49,049 nucleotides of DNA. Origin: Oscillibacter sp. GTDB lineage: Bacteria > Bacillota > Clostridia > Oscillospirales > Oscillospiraceae. Within the stretch, counting starts at the first letter, position 1, and each line of letters starts with the position of its first letter. The notes beneath the pieces are model-generated. The model had not been told where the DNA came from and made no database searches. It was given only the letters and a program-made list of their open reading frames with translations. A program made the position numbers and the translations under genes. The DNA lies in contig NZ_JAQUVF010000018.1 in the NCBI RefSeq assembly GCF_028693505.1, positions 1 to 49,049 on the forward strand. The letters are read 5' to 3'. Shown here one piece after another: positions 25,501 to 35,043 of the stretch.

Positions 25501-28500
25501 ATGATGGACGTGTTCCAGACGGGAAATTGCGGCGAATTTCCCCTGTCCCTCAGTCAACAAAATATTTGGTCGTTGGAGCAGGCGTGTCCCGGAACGTCCA
25601 TCAATAATATTTGCACCACTCTGCGCATTCGCGGCAGAGTGGATTTGACTGTTTTACAGCAAAGCGTGGATTTGGTTTTGGCGGCGGATGCGTCGCTGCG
25701 CACCCGGATTGCTTTGCACGACCGCCTGCCGGTGCAGTATCAGGCTGCTTTTGTACAAGAGCAGTTCCCGGTGTACGATTTCACCCAGACCAGCCGGGAG
25801 GGGATTGAAAACTGGGAAGCGGCGGTGACGCGGGAAACGATTCCACTGCTGGAGGGGCCGCTGTACCGGTTCCTCCTCTTTCGCGCGGGGGAGCAGGACG
25901 GCGGGCTTGTGATGAAGCTGCATCACATCATTTCCGACGGCTGGACGCAGATTCTCCTGTGCAATCGAATCGGACAGGCGTATCTTGATTTGCTGGCAGG
26001 CAAAGAGGCCGCGATAGACCCCTGCCCAAGCTATGAACTGCACGTCAAAGAGGAGACGGAGTATCTCAAGTCCCGGGCCTATGGGCGGGACGAGGGGTAC
26101 TGGTCGTCCGTGCTGGAGCGCTCGGGGGAGCCGTCCGTGCTGAAAAGTGTGAAAAGTGCCGCTGCCAGTCCTGTGGGACGGCGGAAGAGCTTCCGGCTGC
26201 CCCAGGCGCTGAACAACGCGATCTACACCTACTGCGCCCAAAACCGCGTGGCGCCCTTTACGGTTTTTTATCTGGCTCTGGCCATCTATTTCAAGCGGAT
26301 GGGCGGCGCGGAGCGGTTCACCATCGGCGTGCCGATTTTCAACCGCACCGACTATCGCTTCAAGCAGACCAGCGGGATGTTTGTAAATACCCTGCCGTTT
26401 TTCAATGAACTGCATGGGGACTGGACGCTGCGCCAATGCGCGGAGAACCTTGGCGAGCAGTGGCTGGAAATGCTCCGCCATCAGCGGATGCCCTTTCCTC
26501 ATATCCAGCGCCTGGCCCAGCGCTCCGGCAGCGGAGACGGGCGGCTTTTTCATATTGCCCTGTCCTATCAAAATGGGCAGATGCGCTCCAGCCGGGACGC
26601 GTCGGTGTCCTTTTCCGGGCGCTGGCATTACAGCGGCTACCAGATGGAGCAGCTTTGCATCCATCTGAGCAACGTGGAGGAGGGGCACCGCTACGCGGTG
26701 GACTACGACTATCTCACGCAGTTTTTTTCCCAGCGGGAGATTGAGGACCTGCATGGGTGCCTCATGAACATCCTGCGGGAGAGCCTTGCCTCGCCGGATG
26801 TGCCCGTGTGCCGCCTGCCAATTCTGGAGGTGCAGGAGCGGGAGCGGGTGCTCTACACCTTCAACCGCACGGACACGCCCCTGTACGATGAGGATTTGTA
26901 TCAGCGCTTTGCCGACGCGGCGGCCCGCCACCCGGACCGGGCCGCTTTGATCTGTGCCGGTGGGCGCACCACATACCGCCAGTTGGAGGAAGTTGCCGCG
27001 CAGGTCCAGTCGACGCTGGAGCCTGTTAGCAAGCAGCCCGGACTGGCGGCCGTTTTGCTGCCCAGAAAGCCCGGATTGTTTGCCGCGATGCTGGGGATTC
27101 TGCGCGCCGGGTGGGCGTTTGTTCTGCTATCGCCGGACCTGCCGGAAAACCGCTTGCGGGAAATCCTGCGCCAAAGCGGCGCGGCAGTCCTCATCACGGA
27201 GGGGACGGCGTGCTCCGCAGCGGTGGATTTGGGCCTGCGCATGATCGATATGGAGCATTTGTCCGCCGGAACCCTTCCGGCGCGCTCCGCGCAGCCCTCC
27301 GACCTTGCTTATGTGGTGTATACCTCCGGCAGTACCGGTGCGCCCAAGGGCGTGGAGATCTCCCGGGGGAGTCTTTTGAATCTGGCGGACGCCATGGCTC
27401 CGGTGTATGGCTCCGGTGCGGTCGTGTCCCTTTGCAGCGTGGGTTTTGACGCGTTTTTGCTGGAAAGCGCGGCGGCGCTGCTCAACGCCCGGACGATCCT
27501 TCTGCCGGAGGACCGTGATCTGGAGTCCCCCGGACGTCTGGCGGAGCTGATCGAAGGATACGGCGTGGGCTTTTTGTCCATAACGCCCTCCCGCTTGTCG
27601 GCGCTCATGAAGCACCCGAACTTTCGTCGGGCGCTGCGCCGGATGGAAAGTCTGGTCTGCGGCGGAGAGGCCTTTCCCAGCGATCTTTTGCAGCGGCTGC
27701 GCCAAGCCACCCATGCCTCGATTTACAACCAGTACGGCCCGTCGGAGGCCACGGTGGGCGTGAGCTTGAAGCGGCTGAATGAGGCGGCGGCCATTACGGC
27801 GGGCGCGCCCATGCAAAATTGCCGGCTCTATGTGCTGGACGCGTGGATGAACCCGCTTCCGGTGGGCGTATACGGCAATCTCTATATTGGCGGACTGTGC
27901 GTGGGACTGGGTTACCGCAACCGCCCCGACTTGACGGAGGAGTGCTTTTTGGACAGCCCCTTCGAGCTGGGCGAGCGGCTCTACCGCACCGGCGACACCG
28001 CCTGCTGGACGAGCGAGGGCGAAATCGTTTTGGGCGGTCGCACCGATCGGCAGGTCAAGCTGCGGGGACTGCGGGTGGAGCCGCAGGAGGTCTCCGCCTG
28101 CCTGTGCACGCATCCCCAAGTCAAGCAGTGCGCGGCGGTGGTTTTGGAGCAGGCGGGCGAGAGCGTTCTGGTGGCGTATTATACCGCCGAGCGCCCGGTT
28201 CCGGAGGAGGAACTTCTCTCCTTTGCGGCCTCGTATCTGCCCCACTATATGGTCCCCGCCGCCATCGTGCGGGTGGAGACCATCCCGCTAACTGGCAACG
28301 GCAAGGTGGACGAGGCCAAGCTTCCCGTTCCCTCGTTTACGGTGAGCGGAAATTCCGCGCCGGAAACGGAGACGGAGAGGACCGTGCTGGCAATTTTCGC
28401 ACAGGTGCTGGGAAAACCCGATCTGGGCGTGCAAAGCGACTATTTCCTCTGCGGCGGCAATTCCCTCAACGCCATGGAGACCATCAGCCGCATCGCGGAG

Positions 28501-31500
28501 ACCGTCGGCCCCATGCTGCGGGTGGCGGACCTCTATACCTGCCATAACGCGCGGCGCGTGGCCGCGCTGCTGGAATCCCATCGAGGCGCGGCCGCGCCCG
28601 CGCCCCATCTGCGTCCCGCGCCCAAGGCGGACCGCTACCCCCTCTCTCCTGCCCAGCAGGGGATCTACGTCCAGTCCTGTCTGGACCCCACGGGCGTTGC
28701 CTATCAGATGCCCGGCGCTTTCCGGATGGCCGGCGTACCCGACCTTTCCCGCTTGCAGCGGGCCTTTGCCCGGTTGATCGAGGAGGAACCGCTTCTGCGC
28801 ACGGCGTTTGTGCAGGAGGCCGACGGCATCTTCCAAAGAGTCGCGCCGCAGGCTTCCTTTGAGCTGACCGCCCTCTCCGGCGGGGACTTTGCGTCCGTCT
28901 GCAAGACGCTGCTCGCGCCCTTCCATATGGACCGCGCGCCACTGCTGCGCGCCACGGTGTGGGAAGAGGAGGAAGGCAAGTGGTCCCTGCTCATCAATTT
29001 GCACCATATCATCGGGGATGGGCTGACCACCCCTGTTTTGATGCGCCGTCTGGACGCTTTGTATCAAGGCGGCGCGCTCCACGAGAGCACGTTAAGCTAT
29101 CTCGATTACGCGTGGCAGCGCTCTGCGGAAAAGCGCGGCGACGAACGCGTGGAGTACTGGAAGCAGCATCTTTCCCCGCTGCCGGAGCCGATGGAATTGC
29201 CCACGGACTTTGCAAGAGGGCATCACTTCGATTACCGGGGCAATACCGCCGCCCTTACCCTTGACCCCAAGCTCAGCGCGGCGTGTGACGCGTACTGCGC
29301 GCAGATGGAGCTTTCGCCCTACATGCTGTTCCTCGCGGCTTTCGCCCTGCTGCTCTCCCGCCTTTCCGGCCGGGAGGATCTGATCGTGGGCGTGCCTTCG
29401 GCGGGACGGCTGCTGCCAGAGACCCGGGAGATGTGCGGCCCCTTCATCAATACCCTGCCGCTGCGCCTCGCCCCCGCCGCCAATGTCAAAACAGCGGAAT
29501 ATCTCCACGCCGTGCGAAACGAGGTCAACGAAATGCTGGATCATCAGCAAATCGGACTGGAGGAGATCGTGGCGGCGCTGGACCTGCCCCGCAGCCTGGC
29601 GCAAAGTCCCCTCTATCAGGTGATGTTCACCCAGCGCCCGCTGGACGCGGACGCCTTTACACTGGGCGGAGAGAAGCTGACGTACCGCCCCATTCCCACC
29701 GGAACGGCAAAGATGGATTTGGTGGTGGAGCTGGCCCGGGAAGGGGACGCGTATACCTTCCAGGCGGAGTATGCCTCCAGTTTGTATGAGGCGGAGACGG
29801 TGGCTTATTGGTTCCGGTGTCTGGAGCAATTGATCCGCTCCTTCCTGACCGGCGCGGAAAAGCCCCTGTGCGAGCTTGGCGCGCTGGCACCTCAGGACCG
29901 GATCGCGCTGATCGACGCGCCGAACCATACGGTGACGCCCTTTGTCAATTTGCCGCTGCATGCCTTTATCGCGCAGGAGGCGGAGCTGGACCCGGACGCC
30001 GGCGCGCTGATTTTCCACGATACCGTGTATACCCGCGCCCAGCTGGAGAGCATGGCCTGCCGCATCGCAAACCTTCTTTGCGCGGCGGGGGTGCAGCATG
30101 GCGGGAAGGTTGGCATCGCCGTGAAACGGGGACCGCTGCTGGTGGCCTCCATGGTGGGTATCCTCAAGGCGGGCTGCGCGTATGTCCCGCTGCTATCCTC
30201 CTTCCCGGAGCAGCGTTTGCGCTATATGCTGGAAACCGCCCAGATCACCCATGTGCTCTGCGACGAAGAGACCCGGTCCGCCCTGCCGGGGGACCTTCCC
30301 TGCACGCTGGTGGACGTGGCGGGGCAGGCGGAGGAGACCTTTACGCCGGTACCGGTCACGGACGGCGACCTTTGCAATATCCTCTTCACCTCCGGGTCCA
30401 CCGGAAAGCCCAAGGGCGTGATGCTCTGCCACCGGTCCGTATCCAATATGTTTTTGAGTATGCGCCAGCTGATGGCCCGGGCGGACGGTCCCATTCTGTG
30501 CACCACCAATCTGGTGTTCGATACCTTTGTCGCCGAGACGCTGCTCTCCCTCGCCATGGGCAAGCAGCTGGTTATGTGCGACGAGGAGGAGATGATGCTC
30601 CCGTGGAAGCTGGCGGAGATCATTTTGCGCCACCATGTGGAGATTGTGCAGTTTACCCCCGCCCGCTTCCAGATGTGCCTGAGCAACGACGCGTTTTCTC
30701 AGGCGACGAAGCACCTGAAGCTGGTGCTCTTCGGCGGGGAACTGCTCACGCCGCTGCTGCTGGGAAAGACCTGCGAAGCAACAGACGCCATTACCGTCAA
30801 TATGTACGGCCCCACGGAAGCCACCGTTTACATGACGATGGTGGACGTGCGTCCGGGCAGGCCCGTCAGCATCGGCCGTCCGCTGAAAAACGGGCGGATC
30901 TACGTGCTGGATGACGAGGGCCGCCCGGTGCTGCCCACCGCCTACGGCGAGCTGTGGCTTGCCGGCGAGGTGCTCTCGGCAGGATATATCTCCCGTCCGG
31001 ACCTCACGGAAAAGGCGTTTTTGCCCGACCCGTTCTTCCCCGGCGAGCGCATGTACCGCACCGGCGACATCGCCCGGATGCGGCTGGACGGCTGCTATGA
31101 TTTCCGGGGCCGCCGGGATAGTCAGGTGAAGCTCAACGGCCAGCGGGTCGAGCTGGAGGAAATTACCGGGGCCATCATGACCTCCGGCTGTGCGCTGCTG
31201 GCAGCCACGGTGCCGGTGCGCCACAGCGACGGGTCCATGCAGCTTTGCGCCTTCTATCAGCCAAACCCCAACGGGCGCGGCGGCAAGGAGGAAATTCTCA
31301 GCCACATGCGCGCCGTGCTGCCGGTCTATATGCTGCCCTCCCGCATTGTGGCGCTTTCCGCAATGCCGCATACCGCCTCTTCCAAGATCGACCTGCGCAC
31401 GCTGACGGAGATGGCCGCGTCCTACGACGGCGGCGCGGAGGAGCCGAACGAGACTGCTCCGGAGGAGCGCACACCCCAAATGGTTCCCGTGCAGGCTTTG

Positions 31501-33171
31501 CAGACCCCGCCGCAAGCGGCTCCGGTGCAGACACTGCCGCCGGTGATTCCTCCGCAGACCGCGCCTGAGGCGGTTTCTCCCAAGGCTGCGCCCCAGACGA
31601 TTCCTCCGCAGGCTGCGCCCCAGGCGGTTCCTGTGGCTGCGGCGGCGGAAGCTGCCCAAACGCCGCCTGCCGGGCAGGAGGACGATCTCAAAGCGCTGTT
31701 GCTGGGGCTTTGGGAGCAGGTCCTCGGCCGGAAGGGACTGCGGGACGATTTGCCCTTCTTTGCCCAGGGCGGCACATCTCTTGCGGCGCTGAGCGTGCTC
31801 AGTCACTACCATAACCACAAGCTGGTCATGTCCCTTCAGCAGTTTTACGATCATCCCACAGCGCGGGAACAGGCCGCGCTGCTAGAGCCAAAGGGCGCGC
31901 CCATGGAGCATGCGCGGACCATAGAACTGTGCCGGGCGGAACCCCCGGCCCCCGTCGCGCCGTCCGGGGACGAGGGGGCGTCCGCCGCCCACATGGAAAA
32001 GGCGGCTGCGCAGTATCCACGCCTGGTGCCGGAGCTGCCCCGGGGAAAAACGATTCAGAAAAACGTGGGCACGGTGCTGCTCACCGGGGCCACCGGCTTT
32101 TTAGGTGCCCATGTGCTGCGGGAGCTGCTGGACGCGGGCGCCCAGCGGGTTTTCTGCCTGCTGCGGGGCGGAGACCGCCAGAGACTCCTGGATACGCTCT
32201 CCTGGTATTTTGGAAGCGGCTGGACCGGCGGCTGCGCCGATGGGATCGAGGTTTTGTCCGGCGACATTACGAAAGCCGGACTGGGCCTCACACCGGAGGC
32301 GTACCGGCAGGTTTCGGGCAGCCTGTGCGCGGTGTGGCACTGCGCCGCCGATGTGCGGCACTATGCCGCCGATGAAGAGGCGTTTTTGCGCACCAATCTG
32401 GCCGGTACGGAAAATCTCATCAAGCTGGCCCGCGCCGCCTGCGTGCCGCTCTACCACATGTCCACCGGCAGCGTTTCCGGACAGCGGCTGGAGGGAACGG
32501 ACGAGTCGGCCGTCTTTACGGAGGCGGATTTCTGCATCGGGCAGGACTGGCGGTCCAATTTGTACGTGAGAAGTAAATTCCTGGCGGAGAACGCGGTGAT
32601 GGAGGCGGTGCGTGCCGGGCTCACGGCGCGGATCTTCCGTCTGGGGCGGCTGGTGGGCCGCAGCAGCGACGGAACGTTCCAGAAAAACCCCGAGAGTAAC
32701 GCCTTCTGGCTGACCATGCGCGGCATTCACGCGCTGGGCGCCATTCCCGCTGGGATGGCGTCGGCTCCCGTGGAGCTGACGCCGGTGGACTGGTGCGCGG
32801 GGGCGGCGGTGGCGCTGCGCAACGCGCCGATGACCGTTTATCACCTTCAAAATCCGGAGCCGTGCACGCTGGAGGAGTCCGCCCGGGCGATTGCGCCCTG
32901 GCTGGAGGTTTTGCCCGACGGCGAATTTTCCCAGTGGATGGAGCGCGCCTTGAAAAAGGAGAACAGCGCCCTGCTCTCCCCGCTGATGGACTTCCGCCAG
33001 CGTGCGCAGACTTCCCCCGCCACCGTTGCGATTACCAATGAGCGCACGATGGAGCAGCTGGAGAAGGCGGGCTTCCACCGGAGAATTCCAGACCCTGCGC
33101 GTATTTTGCGCGCATTCCGCTATGACGAGGCCCAGCGGCTGGATCGGAGGGAGTGGGACCATGATATCTGA
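25501..33171 (+). CDS. Dimodular NRPS with terminal thioester reductase (C-A-T-C-A-T-R)
   Basis: 2,556 residues. Order: condensation C1 (LHHIISDG, about 140), adenylation A1 (YTSGSTGAPKG about 605; A10 LTGNGKVD), carrier T1 (GGNSL about 984), C2 (LHHIIGDG about 1168), A2 (FTSGSTGKPKG about 1630), carrier T2 (GGTSL about 2092), and reductase R (LTGATGFLGAHVL about 2195 with YVRSK further on). ATG at 25501 follows AGGAGG; ATG at 25504 is also possible. The N-terminal C domain suggests N-acylation of the first residue, and the R domain reductive release as an aldehyde or alcohol. By alignment to GrsA, A1 pocket residues read about D-A-L-S-V-G-Q-V-G and A2 about D-T-A-Q-L-G-M-V-Y; I cannot assign substrates. 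Related gut Clostridia enzymes make peptide aldehydes and pyrazinones. Confidence 0.92.
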   Translation: MMDVFQTGNCGEFPLSLSQQNIWSLEQACPGTSINNICTTLRIRGRVDLTVLQQSVDLVLAADASLRTRIALHDRLPVQYQAAFVQEQFPVYDFTQTSREGIENWEAAVTRETIPLLEGPLYRFLLFRAGEQDGGLVMKLHHIISDGWTQILLCNRIGQAYLDLLAGKEAAIDPCPSYELHVKEETEYLKSRAYGRDEGYWSSVLERSGEPSVLKSVKSAAASPVGRRKSFRLPQALNNAIYTYCAQNRVAPFTVFYLALAIYFKRMGGAERFTIGVPIFNRTDYRFKQTSGMFVNTLPFFNELHGDWTLRQCAENLGEQWLEMLRHQRMPFPHIQRLAQRSGSGDGRLFHIALSYQNGQMRSSRDASVSFSGRWHYSGYQMEQLCIHLSNVEEGHRYAVDYDYLTQFFSQREIEDLHGCLMNILRESLASPDVPVCRLPILEVQERERVLYTFNRTDTPLYDEDLYQRFADAAARHPDRAALICAGGRTTYRQLEEVAAQVQSTLEPVSKQPGLAAVLLPRKPGLFAAMLGILRAGWAFVLLSPDLPENRLREILRQSGAAVLITEGTACSAAVDLGLRMIDMEHLSAGTLPARSAQPSDLAYVVYTSGSTGAPKGVEISRGSLLNLADAMAPVYGSGAVVSLCSVGFDAFLLESAAALLNARTILLPEDRDLESPGRLAELIEGYGVGFLSITPSRLSALMKHPNFRRALRRMESLVCGGEAFPSDLLQRLRQATHASIYNQYGPSEATVGVSLKRLNEAAAITAGAPMQNCRLYVLDAWMNPLPVGVYGNLYIGGLCVGLGYRNRPDLTEECFLDSPFELGERLYRTGDTACWTSEGEIVLGGRTDRQVKLRGLRVEPQEVSACLCTHPQVKQCAAVVLEQAGESVLVAYYTAERPVPEEELLSFAASYLPHYMVPAAIVRVETIPLTGNGKVDEAKLPVPSFTVSGNSAPETETERTVLAIFAQVLGKPDLGVQSDYFLCGGNSLNAMETISRIAETVGPMLRVADLYTCHNARRVAALLESHRGAAAPAPHLRPAPKADRYPLSPAQQGIYVQSCLDPTGVAYQMPGAFRMAGVPDLSRLQRAFARLIEEEPLLRTAFVQEADGIFQRVAPQASFELTALSGGDFASVCKTLLAPFHMDRAPLLRATVWEEEEGKWSLLINLHHIIGDGLTTPVLMRRLDALYQGGALHESTLSYLDYAWQRSAEKRGDERVEYWKQHLSPLPEPMELPTDFARGHHFDYRGNTAALTLDPKLSAACDAYCAQMELSPYMLFLAAFALLLSRLSGREDLIVGVPSAGRLLPETREMCGPFINTLPLRLAPAANVKTAEYLHAVRNEVNEMLDHQQIGLEEIVAALDLPRSLAQSPLYQVMFTQRPLDADAFTLGGEKLTYRPIPTGTAKMDLVVELAREGDAYTFQAEYASSLYEAETVAYWFRCLEQLIRSFLTGAEKPLCELGALAPQDRIALIDAPNHTVTPFVNLPLHAFIAQEAELDPDAGALIFHDTVYTRAQLESMACRIANLLCAAGVQHGGKVGIAVKRGPLLVASMVGILKAGCAYVPLLSSFPEQRLRYMLETAQITHVLCDEETRSALPGDLPCTLVDVAGQAEETFTPVPVTDGDLCNILFTSGSTGKPKGVMLCHRSVSNMFLSMRQLMARADGPILCTTNLVFDTFVAETLLSLAMGKQLVMCDEEEMMLPWKLAEIILRHHVEIVQFTPARFQMCLSNDAFSQATKHLKLVLFGGELLTPLLLGKTCEATDAITVNMYGPTEATVYMTMVDVRPGRPVSIGRPLKNGRIYVLDDEGRPVLPTAYGELWLAGEVLSAGYISRPDLTEKAFLPDPFFPGERMYRTGDIARMRLDGCYDFRGRRDSQVKLNGQRVELEEITGAIMTSGCALLAATVPVRHSDGSMQLCAFYQPNPNGRGGKEEILSHMRAVLPVYMLPSRIVALSAMPHTASSKIDLRTLTEMAASYDGGAEEPNETAPEERTPQMVPVQALQTPPQAAPVQTLPPVIPPQTAPEAVSPKAAPQTIPPQAAPQAVPVAAAAEAAQTPPAGQEDDLKALLLGLWEQVLGRKGLRDDLPFFAQGGTSLAALSVLSHYHNHKLVMSLQQFYDHPTAREQAALLEPKGAPMEHARTIELCRAEPPAPVAPSGDEGASAAHMEKAAAQYPRLVPELPRGKTIQKNVGTVLLTGATGFLGAHVLRELLDAGAQRVFCLLRGGDRQRLLDTLSWYFGSGWTGGCADGIEVLSGDITKAGLGLTPEAYRQVSGSLCAVWHCAADVRHYAADEEAFLRTNLAGTENLIKLARAACVPLYHMSTGSVSGQRLEGTDESAVFTEADFCIGQDWRSNLYVRSKFLAENAVMEAVRAGLTARIFRLGRLVGRSSDGTFQKNPESNAFWLTMRGIHALGAIPAGMASAPVELTPVDWCAGAAVALRNAPMTVYHLQNPEPCTLEESARAIAPWLEVLPDGEFSQWMERALKKENSALLSPLMDFRQRAQTSPATVAITNERTMEQLEKAGFHRRIPDPARILRAFRYDEAQRLDRREWDHDI
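31552..31632 (+). repeat. Three tandem 27-bp units encoding a Pro/Ala/Gln linker
   Basis: Three in-frame 27-bp units (31552, 31579, 31606) encode PQTAPEAVS, PKAAPQTIP and PQAAPQAVP between A2 and T2 of the NRPS. Units two and three are nearly identical in DNA. The wider linker (about 31435-31680) is Pro/Ala/Gln-rich throughout. Confidence 0.75.
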
Positions 33172-34294
33172 CCGGATCACCGTTGTATGCGTTCTCCTGT
33201 TGGGCGTCATTGCACTTTTTTTCATCTGGAGTCTGAAAAAGCGGCAGCGACTGCATTTGCTGCATCGCATCTACCTCTATTTGATGGGCTTTTATGCAAT
33301 TTGGATCTCGACGCTCATTGTGATGCGATTTACGCCTCTGGAGCACGAGACGATGTTGTTTATTCTGGATGGCTTTACCCAGTCGGCGTATTTTTGCGCG
33401 GTGCTCTACCTGTGCATTGCCATTGTGTTTGCCCATGGCTGCGAAAAACTTCCACGCTGGTGCTGGCTGCTGTTCATCATGCCGGTGGCCACGCTGCTGG
33501 TTTGCTTCACAAACCCGCTGCATCATCTGCAATATGTCAAGTTCTCCATCATTCGCAGCGAGGTGATACTGGGCCCCTTCATGAAGATATCCGGCACGTA
33601 CTGTTACCTCTGCATCATCGCAAGTATCGTCCTGATGATCAATTTTGCCCGGAAAAACACCAGCGGGCTTTACCGCAAGCAGGCACTGCTGTTTTCACTG
33701 GGCGGTCTTTCACCGCTGCTGGTAAGCGTCGCGGCCACATGGACCAACGCAAACCTTTCCATCGCGGCCACGGCCATGGGATTCATTCCTCTGATCGTGT
33801 GCAACGGCATTGCCATCTATCAGCTCCACCTGCTGGATATTATGCCGGTGGCCACGCAGCGTCTGCTGGACTGGATCTCCGACTGCTATGTCATCCTGAG
33901 CGAGAAGGGACTGGTCATCAGCTACAACAAGCCCTTTGCGGAGATGTTCGCCTCTCAATACGGCATTGCGGAAAACCGGTATCTGCGGGACTGCGTCAAA
34001 GAGGAGGACGTGTCCAAAAAAACGGCGATTTACAACATGATCATGGCGGTGGAAGCCTGTGAAGAGGCGCAGTCCACCATCTCTTATGAGCAGCCAGCCA
34101 CCTTGGTCCAAGACGGCGTGGTGCAGAAAAGCTATTACATCACGGACGTCTCGCCCCTGGTCATCAATGAAAAAGCGGCTGGCTATATCATCATTTTCAA
34201 GGATATGACCCAACTGAAAAAAGTATGCAGCAGCTCCAAAGCAACGAAAAGCAAATGCTGGAGCATGAGCGCTTTGCGTTTTTGGGCCAAATGA
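33161..34294 (+). CDS. Histidine kinase, sensor part (7TM and PAS), ending in a frameshift
   Basis: 377 residues up to the present stop. It has seven or eight membrane helices of the HisKA_7TM type (residues 5-215), then a PAS-like domain (about 225-345: DCYVILSEKGLVISYNKPF) that ends at KDMTQLKK. After a run of six A (34216-34221 region, CTGAAAAAAGT) the frame departs and stops at 34294. The kinase core continues in the -1 frame. With one more A the sequence would read through as QLKKSMQQLQ. ATG at 33161 overlaps the NRPS stop by 11 bases and has GGAGGG upstream. The ligand is unknown. Confidence 0.8.
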   Translation: MISDRITVVCVLLLGVIALFFIWSLKKRQRLHLLHRIYLYLMGFYAIWISTLIVMRFTPLEHETMLFILDGFTQSAYFCAVLYLCIAIVFAHGCEKLPRWCWLLFIMPVATLLVCFTNPLHHLQYVKFSIIRSEVILGPFMKISGTYCYLCIIASIVLMINFARKNTSGLYRKQALLFSLGGLSPLLVSVAATWTNANLSIAATAMGFIPLIVCNGIAIYQLHLLDIMPVATQRLLDWISDCYVILSEKGLVISYNKPFAEMFASQYGIAENRYLRDCVKEEDVSKKTAIYNMIMAVEACEEAQSTISYEQPATLVQDGVVQKSYYITDVSPLVINEKAAGYIIIFKDMTQLKKVCSSSKATKSKCWSMSALRFWAK

Positions 34295-35043
34295 TCGGCG
34301 GTCTGGCGCACAACCTGAAAACGCCCATTATGAGCATTTCCGGCTGCATTGCGGCGGCGGACGGGCTGATCGACGAGTGTTTGCAAAGCCTGGACGATCC
34401 TGTGGTCACGGCGGACGATTACCGGGAGATTTACGGCGAGATTCGCGACTGGCTTGGAAAGGTGCAGGACGCGTCTGCCTACATGTCCGATATCATTACC
34501 GCCATCAAGGGGCAGGCCACCAACGTCAGCGCGTCTGAGGAATCCGTGTTCACGCTGGACGAGCTGATCAAGCGCACCACGCTGCTGATGCGCCACGAGC
34601 TGGTCTCCAGCGGCTGCACGCTGATCCCGGAGTGCGACACCCGGAAAAACATCACCCTGCGGGGCGACATCAACAATTTGATTCAGGTGATGGGCAATCT
34701 GATCTCCAACGCCATCTACGCGCAAAAACAGGTGGGCGGCGGAAACATCATCATCGGCATGAACGAAGAGGACGGGCAGCTGATGCTCTATGTAAAAGAT
34801 ACCGGCACAGGAATCCCGGAAAATGTTCGGAAACGGCTCTTCAAGGAGATGGTCACCAGTAAGGGCACCCAAGGCAGCGGACTGGGCCTTTATATCTCCA
34901 ACGCTGTGGTCCGCGGAAAATTTGGAGGGTCCATGTGGGCGGAAGAAAATCCGGGTGGAGGAACGATCATCGGGATGACGATCCCGCTGGATGAAACCAA
35001 CCACGGACGGGCCAATGTCGTAAAAGGAGGCGATGCGTTATGA
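34225..35043 (+). CDS. Histidine kinase, catalytic part (continuation in the -1 frame)
   Basis: 272 residues beginning in the shifted frame. It contains the H box GGLAHNLKTP, the N box LIQVMGNLISNAIYA, the G1 box DTGTGIPENV and the G2 box GSGLGLYIS, so all kinase motifs are intact. No good ribosome site precedes ATG 34225, which argues that it is normally made as one chain with the sensor part (about 627 residues if fused). The stop overlaps the start of the response regulator (ATGA at 35040-35043), a standard kinase-regulator pair. Confidence 0.8.
   Translation: MQQLQSNEKQMLEHERFAFLGQMIGGLAHNLKTPIMSISGCIAAADGLIDECLQSLDDPVVTADDYREIYGEIRDWLGKVQDASAYMSDIITAIKGQATNVSASEESVFTLDELIKRTTLLMRHELVSSGCTLIPECDTRKNITLRGDINNLIQVMGNLISNAIYAQKQVGGGNIIIGMNEEDGQLMLYVKDTGTGIPENVRKRLFKEMVTSKGTQGSGLGLYISNAVVRGKFGGSMWAEENPGGGTIIGMTIPLDETNHGRANVVKGGDAL

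Noticed and set aside
30193-31854. 553-codon open frame on the minus strand within the NRPS
   Set aside because: Antisense to the A2 and linker regions; Arg/His-rich and featureless. Repeats in it only mirror the NRPS linker repeats.
34215-34225. Classic programmed -1 frameshift site (A AAA AAG in frame)
   Set aside because: The heptamer occurs but is out of register with the zero frame (codons are AAA AAA GTA), and no downstream stem was recognised. Simple A-run slippage or an indel is more likely.
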